Shown here: positions 1 to 6,376 of the stretch, one piece after another | Layout of the letters: the number at the start of each line of letters is the position of its first letter | Numbering within the stretch: the first letter of the stretch is position 1 | DNA from: Defluviitaleaceae bacterium | GTDB lineage: Bacteria > Bacillota > Clostridia > Lachnospirales > WRAX01 | Direction of reading: 5' to 3' | Assembly (NCBI GenBank): GCA_009787945.1 | Contig: WQSI01000057.1 | Location: 1-10,872 of the forward strand | Length of the DNA: 10,872 bases | The notes under the pieces: generated by a model | What the model saw: the letters and a program-made list of their open reading frames with translations, nothing else | The model's database searches: none | Told to the model about the DNA's origin: nothing | Position numbers and translations under genes: made by a program

Positions 1-91
1 GAGAGCCGCCAGCCGCCAACACCGCAACAATTGCAACAACTGCCGCCAAAACAAGCCCTCCAAGCCCTATGATTATTTTCTTATTTATCAT
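1..91 (-). CDS. N-terminal fragment of a membrane-anchored or secreted protein (continues beyond the left edge)
   Basis: Only the first 30 codons are present. The ATG is at 91-89, preceded by an AAAGGGGTG ribosome binding site that overlaps the stop codon of the WG-repeat gene just upstream, so the two are probably co-transcribed and translationally coupled. The visible peptide begins MINKKIIIGLGG and runs into a long Leu/Val/Ala/Ile stretch (about residues 6-27) ending in AAGGS. This is a short positive N terminus followed by one hydrophobic helix, meaning a signal peptide or a signal anchor. No cysteine of a lipobox is visible in the part shown. The functional domain lies outside the window, so no function can be assigned. 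It shares with its upstream neighbour the plan of an N-terminal anchor, so a second surface protein is a reasonable guess. Confidence 0.75.
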   Translation of the reverse strand, partial: MINKKIIIGLGGLVLAAVVAIVAVLAAGGS

Positions 92-103
92 AATAACACC
101 CCT

Positions 104-1804
104 TTATAGCGGATTGATGCGGATGACCCCACTGCCGCCATCTCGGGTGGTGACGTAGAAAAGGCCGTCATCGTTGTCGTGGACGGGGGAAAGGCTTTGA
201 AAATCAAGCTCGGTTGGTATGATGATTTCGCCGTTTCTGTTGGTTACGCCCCAATACCCTCCTGAAGGGTGGTATTCTGTCCAACTAGCGTCTGCTGGGG
301 CGTGGTTTGTCCATTCTGACCCCACTAGGATTGGGATAAGGTTATGATGCCAAGCGGGATTAACAACGTCGTGGACAGGGGGCAAGACCCACTGTCCTGC
401 GCTGTTTAGCATGCCAGCTTGTCCTTGTCCAAGGCTTGCTCCGAATAAACCCTCGTTAAAATGCCAAAGATGCTCAAAATCAACATCTGGTGATACGCGC
501 CTGCCTTCCCTGTCAATTAGAAAGCGAGCTTCACGCCAATTATTTTCAGCGTACTCTTCCCATAAGATTACTGCGGCGATGCCATTGTCAAACCAAAATG
601 CAGAAACTGATACATTATCCCAACGGATAATTTCCCGCCCTGTTTCTGTGTCAATCAAAACACGTCCAGAATTATCCCAACTATCGCCTACAGCAGCGAG
701 GGCGCGCCCTTCCCCCGCCATGTGTAAACTTAGGTAAGTGGCGGGCAAAACCCATTGTCCTGTGGTTATGTCTAAAAGACCTACACGCCCATCCTCATTA
801 TAGACTGTAGCTCTGCCATCCAAAATAGTATGAATATTTCCAGATTGTAGCGGCAAAACCACATTACCTTCCATGTCCATAAGGCCCTCTAAACCATCTT
901 GGGCGAAAATCACAAAATCACCTCTAATATCAAGCCAATCAAACTCAAAAGGCAGAACAACTTCCCCTTGACGGTTTATGATGCCCGCTTTACCGCCTTC
1001 TCCCATCTCTCTCGCCATTAGCGAGTCTGAATCGTGATGCATAGTCCACACACCACTAAGTTGCCCGCCAAAAATCTCAAACTCTTCCCCTGTGATAATG
1101 TTTAGCCCTGTGCTGGCTATGTTATTATCAATAGTCGCAAGCACAAAAACCCCATCCCCTAAATACAAGCCTAGCCCGCGGTTGCCGAGGTTAAAAATCG
1201 CCTCACCTGTGAAAATGTCAATTATCTGGGCGTTGTCCGTCCATGGGTCGCTTATGACACGGTTATAGCTTTCCATAAATTGTAAATGTGTACTATGGAC
1301 AAAGGGTAAAACCTCCCGCCCCCATCTGTCGATAACGCCCCAAAGCTCCGAACCATCAACAAGAACACTGGCAGTCATAAAATCGCCATTGCTGCTAGTG
1401 TTCCAAAGCCCCCATCTAAAGGTAGGCGGCACAACCATCAAGCCCGCATCCACATCAACAAGCCCTACAAGTCCATTTTGGGTAACCCGCGCCATGCCGT
1501 TTTGCATTATGTCGACATGTTCAAAAACAGGCGGCACAGCCCAAGTATATAGAGGGTTTGTTGCCTCTGGCAAATCAAGCAAAGTGTGTGGGGTGAAGGT
1601 GAATATTGGAGGCGGCTCTGGGGGCGGGGGTGGTGGCGTCACTTCTACCTCTACCACGGTTTCAACCTCAACATAAACATAAACAGGCTCTGGCTGGGTT
1701 GTCACATAACGCTCTATAAATCCACCATGAGCAATGCCGCTTATTAAAATAACAACACCAGATAACGCGCTTACAATAATTGGAAATTTTTTGTTCATTT
1801 TCAT
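104..1804 (-). CDS. Membrane-anchored WG-repeat protein
   Basis: 566 residues. The N terminus is a short basic stretch and one hydrophobic segment (about 7-26), which should place the rest outside the membrane as a signal anchor or uncleaved signal peptide. Next come a Val/Glu-rich piece with alternating residues (41-55) and a proline-rich spacer (57-66). From about 95 to the end lie degenerate WG repeats, with a hydrophobic-Gly-hydrophobic-Asp/Asn core, a turn and a proline about ten residues later: GLVD 114-117, WGVID 155-159, AGIIN 273-277, EGLMD 306-310, VGLLD 341-345, AGMLN 463-467 and WGVTN 518-522, plus weaker copies near 381 and 427. WG repeats are generally taken to be structural, perhaps for protein or wall-ligand binding; no enzyme motif is seen. 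The ATG at 1804 has AAAAGGGGGTT eight bases upstream; the in-frame ATG at 1798 is less well placed. It has its own promoter, and the next gene follows after 12 bases. Confidence 0.85.
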   Translation of the reverse strand: MKMNKKFPIIVSALSGVVILISGIAHGGFIERYVTTQPEPVYVYVEVETVVEVEVTPPPPPPEPPPIFTFTPHTLLDLPEATNPLYTWAVPPVFEHVDIMQNGMARVTQNGLVGLVDVDAGLMVVPPTFRWGLWNTSSNGDFMTASVLVDGSELWGVIDRWGREVLPFVHSTHLQFMESYNRVISDPWTDNAQIIDIFTGEAIFNLGNRGLGLYLGDGVFVLATIDNNIASTGLNIITGEEFEIFGGQLSGVWTMHHDSDSLMAREMGEGGKAGIINRQGEVVLPFEFDWLDIRGDFVIFAQDGLEGLMDMEGNVVLPLQSGNIHTILDGRATVYNEDGRVGLLDITTGQWVLPATYLSLHMAGEGRALAAVGDSWDNSGRVLIDTETGREIIRWDNVSVSAFWFDNGIAAVILWEEYAENNWREARFLIDREGRRVSPDVDFEHLWHFNEGLFGASLGQGQAGMLNSAGQWVLPPVHDVVNPAWHHNLIPILVGSEWTNHAPADASWTEYHPSGGYWGVTNRNGEIIIPTELDFQSLSPVHDNDDGLFYVTTRDGGSGVIRINPL

Positions 1805-1819
1805 AAAAATAACCCCCTT

Positions 1820-1838
1820 TTGTGTGATTATAACACAA
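1820..1838. promoter_or_regulatory. Candidate operator: TTGTGT-N7-ACACAA palindrome over the -10
   Basis: The 19-base stretch TTGTGTTATAATCACACAA (minus-strand reading) has perfect 6-base arms and pairs at 8 of 9 symmetric positions around a central A. It covers the -10 box and the predicted start site of the WG-repeat gene. A dimeric repressor bound here would block polymerase. The half-site TTGTG resembles that of Rex, but the inner bases and spacing differ from the 18-base Rex consensus, so I name no regulator. Confidence 0.35.
1827..1835 (-). promoter_or_regulatory. Extended -10 promoter of the WG-repeat gene
   Basis: Read on the minus strand the sequence is TGTTATAAT, a perfect TATAAT at 1832-1827 with the extended -10 TG at 1835-1834. 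No good -35 hexamer is seen 16-18 bases further upstream, as is usual for extended -10 promoters. Transcription would start near 1820, giving a very short leader that is mostly the ribosome binding site at 1811-1821. The -10 lies inside a near-palindrome listed separately. Confidence 0.65.
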
Positions 1839-1909
1839 CGAGGGGGTGCATACTATTGAATTTATAATAAGTTTTTGTTAAATTATGGCTTTGGTTTGTG
1901 ACAAAAATA

Positions 1910-2578
1910 TTAACTATGACCCATCTCTGCATAATCTTCATCAGACAGCTTCCCCCATGTGTGAAAGCCTTCCGTGCGCAAATCCCCCGCCACAAGATGG
2001 TTAAAGTAGTTTAGATGGATGAGCTTGGGCGTGTCCGACATGTCAACCACGGTAAAGGCTGTATTATCGCACCAATTTAGGTGGTTTACATGGTCGCGGG
2101 GCCTGTTTAGCAAAGTGTTTACAAGCACCCGCTTTGTGATGCCATGGCAGACAACCAAAACATTAGCGTCTGCCTTTATATCGCTCATTGCTTCTAAAAT
2201 AAACCGCTTGCATCTGGCTAAAATGCAGTCAAAACTTTCCCCTTCTGGGAATTGGATTGTCGCTAAGCCCTTGCCAGAATCCGCATTTGGAAACTTTTCT
2301 TCAATCTCGGAAAAGGGCATACCCTCTAACAGACCTACTTCCATTTCCCGCAGGTCATCATAAATTTTAACAGTAGTATCCCCTGCCATAATGTCTGCAG
2401 TTTGTTTGGCGCGCTTTAAAGGGCTGGAAAACACATAATCAAAATTTAAATTAATGTAATCTTTTGCCGCTTGAGTTTGGGCTATGCCCCTAGGTGTCAG
2501 CTCCGTGTCTTGGGATGATACCATTTTGCCGCCAATATTTGAATAGCTTTCCCCATGGCGCATAATGTACAATTTCAT
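1910..2578 (-). CDS. Histidine phosphatase family protein (phosphoglycerate mutase-like)
   Basis: 222 residues, the usual size for a single-domain member of the branch-1 histidine phosphatase superfamily. The signature RHGE is at 7-10, with H8 the expected phosphohistidine. The second arginine is R56 in SSPLKRAKQT, the acid/base glutamate is E78 in LREMEVGLLEG, and the second active-site histidine is H145 in VCHG. The full catalytic set is therefore present. The family ranges over sugar phosphatases, cobalamin-pathway CobC and cofactor-dependent mutases; nothing here fixes the substrate, and the short length argues against a glycolytic dPGM. Its ATG is 3 bases after the stop of the GlmU-like gene, and its AGGGGGT ribosome binding site overlaps that stop, so the two are translationally coupled. 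A role in phosphosugar metabolism is an inference from this pairing only. No convincing terminator follows it. Confidence 0.88.
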   Translation of the reverse strand: MKLYIMRHGESYSNIGGKMVSSQDTELTPRGIAQTQAAKDYINLNFDYVFSSPLKRAKQTADIMAGDTTVKIYDDLREMEVGLLEGMPFSEIEEKFPNADSGKGLATIQFPEGESFDCILARCKRFILEAMSDIKADANVLVVCHGITKRVLVNTLLNRPRDHVNHLNWCDNTAFTVVDMSDTPKLIHLNYFNHLVAGDLRTEGFHTWGKLSDEDYAEMGHS

Positions 2579-2581
2579 GCC

Positions 2582-3241
2582 CTACCCCCTGTTTTTCATC
2601 TTTCGCTGTTTGGGCGATTCCCAGTTTTCCATGTTAATTTGCTTGGCGCGGGCAACACCTAAAGCCGAAGCAGGCACATTTTTGCTGATGGTAGAGCCTG
2701 CGGCAACAAAAGCGTCTTTGCCCACGGTTACAGGGGCGATAAGGTTGGAATTGCACCCAACAAATGCGCCATCCTCAATGGTTGTGGTGTGTTTATCTGC
2801 CCCGTCATAATTTACGGTTATTGTGCCGCAGCCTATGTTGACCCCTGCACCAACAACGGCATCACCAAGGTAGCTAAGGTGGTTTGCCTTGCTGCCTTCC
2901 CCCATAATGGTGTTTTTGACCTCCACAAAATCGCCGATTTTTACGTTTTTGCCAAGGTTAGAACCAGGGCGGATATAGGCGAAAGGCCCAATTTTGCACC
3001 CTTCTGCCAATTTGGACTTTTCCGCAACGGTGTATTGAATTTCCACATTATCCCCGATTTGCATGTCAATCAAGCGGGTGTTTGGTCCAATTTTGCAGTT
3101 TTCACCAATAATGGTTGACCCTTCAATAATCACACCTGGTAAAATTTCCGTTCCTGTGCCGATTACGGCTTCTTCACTGATGAAGGTGTTCGCCAAATCC
3201 CAGTAGATAATGCCATTTTCAACTTGTTTTTTCATATTCAA
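2582..3241 (-). CDS. Stand-alone GlmU-type glucosamine-1-phosphate N-acetyltransferase domain (no uridyltransferase domain)
   Basis: 219 residues forming a left-handed beta-helix of hexapeptide repeats from about 20 to 190, followed by the basic C-terminal tail typical of GlmU. The match is to the C-terminal half of GlmU rather than to acetyltransferases in general: IGPFAYIRPG (84-93), FVEVKN (105-110), GSKANHLSYLGD (116-127), INIGCGTITVNYDGADK region (134-150) and LIAPVTVG (167-174) all align in order. H121 matches the catalytic base, and R91, K109, Y124 and K150 match substrate and acetyl-CoA contacts of the E. coli enzyme. Full GlmU is about 450-460 residues; the N-terminal GlcNAc-1-phosphate uridyltransferase domain is absent, and the 80 bases upstream hold no remnant of it. 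The first ATG lies six bases after a GGGGGG ribosome binding site. The gene would turn GlcN-1-P and acetyl-CoA into GlcNAc-1-P, with the UTP step made by another protein. It is coupled to the phosphatase downstream. Confidence 0.88.
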   Translation of the reverse strand: MNMKKQVENGIIYWDLANTFISEEAVIGTGTEILPGVIIEGSTIIGENCKIGPNTRLIDMQIGDNVEIQYTVAEKSKLAEGCKIGPFAYIRPGSNLGKNVKIGDFVEVKNTIMGEGSKANHLSYLGDAVVGAGVNIGCGTITVNYDGADKHTTTIEDGAFVGCNSNLIAPVTVGKDAFVAAGSTISKNVPASALGVARAKQINMENWESPKQRKMKNRG

Positions 3242-3270
3242 CCCCCCATGAAGTTACAAAAACAATCACC

Positions 3271-3300
3271 AAAAGGGCAATGGAGTCTATCCATCACCCT
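3271..3300 (-). terminator. Candidate intrinsic terminator/attenuator after the ispH-S1 gene
   Basis: The minus-strand transcript can form an 11-pair stem (arms 3300-3290 and 3284-3274, loop TAGAC) that includes two adjacent G-U pairs, followed by four U residues and, after six other bases, a second run of five U. The pairs that are G-U on the minus strand would be C-A mismatches on the plus strand, so the hairpin suits minus-strand RNA. The U tract is short and no clear promoter lies between it and the next gene at 3241, so partial termination with read-through is likelier than a full stop. Confidence 0.5.
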
Positions 3301-3322
3301 AATTTATCTGGCGTATTTTCAA

Positions 3323-5356
3323 CTATTCAGCAGATGGTGCTTCGTCCTCAGAAGGAGCTTCGCCGCCTTCTTGCGAATTATCGTAATCATCATAATCTTC
3401 GTCGTCGTAATCGTCGTCATAATAATCATCTTCGTAATCCATGTCCAAAGCTTCTTTGATGCTTAGGCTGATTTTGCGCTTCTCTTGGTCAATCTCAACA
3501 ATTTTAACTTCAACCTCTTGACCGATTGAAAGCACATCTTGAGGTTGCTTAACATGTCTGTGGGCAATTTGGGAGATGTGTACAAGGCCGTCAATGCCCT
3601 CTTCAAGCTCCACAAAAGCACCAAAAGGCATCATGCGCACAACTTTACCGATGACTATAGAACCGATTGGATAGCGGTCAAGTATTTTCGCCCATGGGTC
3701 GTTTTCAACGCTTTTCAGCGTCAAGGAAACGCGACCAGTTTCGCGGTTGATTTTTAGCACATAAGCCTCAACGTTATCGCCGATTTTTAGCACTTCATCA
3801 ACTTTTTTCACTCTGCCCCAGCTAAGCTCGGACAGATGAATCAGACCATCAACTCCCCCAAGGTCAATGAAAGCCCCGAAAGCGGCAATGCTGGTAACAG
3901 GACCAGACACCTTGCCTCCCTCTTCAATGCCTTCAAGTGCCTTATCACGGGCTTCTTGCGCTTCTTTTGCGGCAAGCTCTTTACGGCCGCCGATGATGCG
4001 CCATGGACGCTTGCCCTTGTCAAGCTCCAAAATGTTAAACATCAGCTCTTGTCCAACAAGCTCGCCTAAATCTTTGGTAAAGCGGGCAGTTGCCTGGCTA
4101 GACGGCACAAAAACGCGCACGCCGCCAATGTTGGCAATAAGTCCGCCCTTAACCTGCTCTGTCACCTTGCCAAGCAGTGGCTCACCAGATGCAAATGCAA
4201 CATCCACATCTTTGTAGCCTTTTTGTGCGTCAACCTTCTTTTTGGACAGCAAAACATTTCCGTCGCCATCATTAACACGAAGGATAAACACAGTAATTTC
4301 GTCACCAGGACTTACAATGGTGGTTGGGTCGATTGTAGAATCTTCCGCAAACTGCCCACGTTGGATTATGCCGTCGGATTTATATTGCAAATCCACCATA
4401 ACCTCACCGTTTACCACGCTGATAACCTTGCCTGTAACCACTTGCCCTGTGTGCAGGGTCGTCATGGTTTCTTTTAACATGTCTTCAAAATTTTCTCCAT
4501 TTTCAATTGGAGCGGTATTTTCAAAGTCGCTCATTAGCTTAATTGCCTCCTTTATGGCGTTGGGAGGCGTAGAAGCCCCCGCGGTTATTCCAATTATATC
4601 ACACTTTGAAAAATTTAGCAATAACAAATCTTCATTTGTTTCAACAAAAAAAGTATTTTTTTGAATATCTTTGCTTATTTCGTATAATTTTTTGGAATTG
4701 GAGCTGGATTTATCCCCAAGCACAACCACCATATCCACAGATTTTGCCAGGTTTTCTGCCGCTTGTTGCCTGTCTGCCGTGGCACGGCAGATAGTACAAT
4801 TTATTTCCAAGTTATTTAAAATGTTTTTCAGTTTTTTTTCAATCTCCTTGAAAGGAGGGATGGCAAAGGTGGTTTGGCTCATTAAAAAATATTTTGTGTC
4901 TGGCTTCCAGGTCATCTCCTCCGCCTGCTCTGGCGTGGTGATTATTATAGCAGAATTATCAATCCAGCCGTTGATGCCTACAATTTCTGGGTGGTTTGGG
5001 TCAGCGGTTAGGATTATTTGGTAGCCCTTACCCTTCATTTCCTGGGCAAGCTGACGGTTTTTTGCCACAATTGGGCAGGTTAGGTCTATGTAAGGCACAT
5101 TGGCTTTCTCTAGCTGCTGGTAAGTGGTGGGCGGTTCGCCATGGGCGCGGATTATCACCGTTGTGTTTTCTTCAACCTCGTCCACGGTTTTGATTACACC
5201 AATGCCAGTCTGTGCCATTTCGCCCACAACCCGCTTGTTATGAGTGACAGCCCCCAAGGTAACAACCTTACCAGACTGTGCGGCTTCATAAACCCCGTCA
5301 ACCGCACGCCTAACACCAAAGCAAAAGCCGTAGACATCTGCTAAAACAATTTTCAT
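3323..5356 (-). CDS. ispH: IspH (LytB) fused to four S1 RNA-binding domains
   Basis: 677 residues in two parts. Residues 1-280 are 4-hydroxy-3-methylbut-2-enyl diphosphate reductase, the last step of the MEP isoprenoid pathway, which makes IPP and DMAPP with a [4Fe-4S] cluster. The cluster cysteines are C12 (GFCFGV), C94 (DLTCPIV) and C190 (TICRATADRQ). H39, H72 (RAHG), H122 and E124 (NHPE), T162/T163, the SSNS run at 218-221 and S262 (AGAS) complete the active site, so it should be active. Residues about 302-372, 391-458, 478-548 and 563-634 are four S1 OB-fold domains like ribosomal protein S1; the last two are the most canonical (FGAFIDLGGVDGLIHLSEL; FGAFVELEEGIDGLVHISQI). An Asp/Tyr-rich tail (638-661) follows. 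The start is the ATG at 5356: the ATG at 5362 is only three bases from the ribosome binding site. The fusion is known from Clostridia; its purpose is unclear. Here it follows an M14 hydrolase rather than the cmk-plsC genes often found upstream. Confidence 0.95.
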   Translation of the reverse strand: MKIVLADVYGFCFGVRRAVDGVYEAAQSGKVVTLGAVTHNKRVVGEMAQTGIGVIKTVDEVEENTTVIIRAHGEPPTTYQQLEKANVPYIDLTCPIVAKNRQLAQEMKGKGYQIILTADPNHPEIVGINGWIDNSAIIITTPEQAEEMTWKPDTKYFLMSQTTFAIPPFKEIEKKLKNILNNLEINCTICRATADRQQAAENLAKSVDMVVVLGDKSSSNSKKLYEISKDIQKNTFFVETNEDLLLLNFSKCDIIGITAGASTPPNAIKEAIKLMSDFENTAPIENGENFEDMLKETMTTLHTGQVVTGKVISVVNGEVMVDLQYKSDGIIQRGQFAEDSTIDPTTIVSPGDEITVFILRVNDGDGNVLLSKKKVDAQKGYKDVDVAFASGEPLLGKVTEQVKGGLIANIGGVRVFVPSSQATARFTKDLGELVGQELMFNILELDKGKRPWRIIGGRKELAAKEAQEARDKALEGIEEGGKVSGPVTSIAAFGAFIDLGGVDGLIHLSELSWGRVKKVDEVLKIGDNVEAYVLKINRETGRVSLTLKSVENDPWAKILDRYPIGSIVIGKVVRMMPFGAFVELEEGIDGLVHISQIAHRHVKQPQDVLSIGQEVEVKIVEIDQEKRKISLSIKEALDMDYEDDYYDDDYDDEDYDDYDNSQEGGEAPSEDEAPSAE

Positions 5357-5365
5357 AAACATCAA

Positions 5366-5373
5366 CCCTTCTC
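5366..5373 (-). promoter_or_regulatory. Ribosome binding site that sets the ispH start
   Basis: GAGAAGGG on the minus strand lies nine bases from the ATG at 5356 but only three bases from an in-frame ATG at 5362 and directly beside a TTG at 5365. The spacing picks 5356, which also gives the usual IspH N terminus MKIVLADVYGFC. Confidence 0.7.
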
Positions 5374-5408
5374 ATTGTTCTAAAACCTCATTCCGTGACC
5401 GCTGGTTC

Positions 5409-6350
5409 TTACCCATAAGCCGCTAACGGTTGACCTTCTTGAACAGCTAGGCTAGTGACATAATAAAACACAGTGCCGTCAGTTTGGGCGTAATATTCAG
5501 AAATAAGATTTCCCCAAAAATCTTCCATGCGCCCAATAACATCACCTTTTTTAACATGCTCACCAACGACCATATTGGGATACCACAAACCCGTTTCTTT
5601 GGCGTTGATAAAGTTGCCCTGTTCTATCACATGCTTTTGGCATAAACCGCCTTCGTGTTGGTAGGGGTAGACTTTCAAGTGAGCCAAAAGCAATTGAATG
5701 TCAACAATAAACGCTTTTACCCACTCATCACGGCACTGACCGCCATGACCGCGCTCTAACAACAAAGATGGTATGCCCATAGAGGTTGCCGCAAAGCTGT
5801 AAAGCCCAGCGGATGACCGTGATGCCAGTAAATAGGGTATGTTTGTAGCATGGGCTGCTGTTTCGGAGGCTTGGCGAACTTTGTCCTCTGCTCCCGCTGA
5901 AAAGAAAAGGCAAGGCGTTAACATTGTGGTGGCAGAGCCGCTGTGCAAATCAATTAAAAAGTCAACTTGGGGCAATACAGATTTAACGAAAAAATCTGCA
6001 ATTCTAGCACCTTCTGCACCATTGGCATCTCCAGGAAAGTTGCCGTTAAGATTGGCGTTGTCTGTAGTGTTGCGAGTTCGCTCCCAAAATCCACCAATGT
6101 TTACACAATGAAAAATTATAATCCTTCCAGCCGTAACTGCAGGGTCGATGGCTTTAGCAAATTGAATGGATGCGGCAATTCCAGGGTATTCATCCCCATG
6201 AGCTGCCGCTGTAATTAATACAGTTTTACCTTCTTTTGCCCCGTTTATTAAGGTTGCAGGCATTTCTTGACCTTCGACATTTGGGCTTATCATCGCCTGC
6301 ACAACTTCGCCAGCGGGTATGCTGTGACCGCAAAAATTCCAATTGCCCAT
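5409..6350 (-). CDS. M14-family zinc hydrolase, succinylglutamate desuccinylase/aspartoacylase-like
   Basis: 313 residues from the ATG at 6350. Zinc ligands fit the family pattern: H51 and E54 in AAHGDEYPG, and H136 in LIDLHSG; E199 in SLLLERG is the likely catalytic glutamate. The C-terminal part (about 255-313) is the beta-barrel, lipoyl-like hammerhead seen in AspA/AstE proteins. In the family the segment after the first zinc pair normally reads like D..NLNR.FPG, with the Asn-Arg pair holding the substrate carboxylate. Here it reads DNANLNGNFPG (97-107), so the arginine is glycine at 103. R91 and R93 just upstream could compensate. The substrate is unknown: an N-acyl amino acid or a small peptide-like amide is the general expectation. 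The open frame extends upstream to 6491 inside the MATE gene, but the GGGGAGG site at 6357-6363 and the family N terminus support 6350. It starts 26 bases after the MATE stop and is probably co-transcribed with it. Confidence 0.85.
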   Translation of the reverse strand: MGNWNFCGHSIPAGEVVQAMISPNVEGQEMPATLINGAKEGKTVLITAAAHGDEYPGIAASIQFAKAIDPAVTAGRIIIFHCVNIGGFWERTRNTTDNANLNGNFPGDANGAEGARIADFFVKSVLPQVDFLIDLHSGSATTMLTPCLFFSAGAEDKVRQASETAAHATNIPYLLASRSSAGLYSFAATSMGIPSLLLERGHGGQCRDEWVKAFIVDIQLLLAHLKVYPYQHEGGLCQKHVIEQGNFINAKETGLWYPNMVVGEHVKKGDVIGRMEDFWGNLISEYYAQTDGTVFYYVTSLAVQEGQPLAAYG

Positions 6351-6356
6351 TTTTAT

Positions 6357-6363
6357 CCTCCCC
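6357..6363 (-). promoter_or_regulatory. Ribosome binding site that sets the M14 hydrolase start
   Basis: GGGGAGG on the minus strand lies six bases from the ATG at 6350. The longer in-frame option from 6491 would overlap the MATE coding region by over 100 bases and add 47 residues that do not look like the family N terminus, so this site decides the start. Confidence 0.75.
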
Positions 6364-6376
6364 TCAAATATCTCCT

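Noticed and set aside
1820..1838. Assigning the WG-promoter palindrome to the redox regulator Rex
   Set aside because: Only the outer TTGTG/CACAA agrees; the inner bases and the 19-base length differ from the 18-base Rex consensus.
1862..1908. Possible terminator after the histidine phosphatase (TTTTTGT...ACAAAAA)
   Set aside because: The stem is only seven AT-rich pairs around a loop of more than 20 bases, with no GC-rich core; it is not credible as an intrinsic terminator.
4242..4664. A 140-codon plus-strand open frame inside ispH-S1
   Set aside because: It is antisense to strongly conserved IspH and S1 coding sequence and shows no family signature.
5357..5365. Earlier starts (TTG at 5365, ATG at 5362) for ispH
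   Set aside because: They sit too close to the GAGAAGGG ribosome binding site; the ATG at 5356 has normal spacing and gives the standard IspH N terminus.
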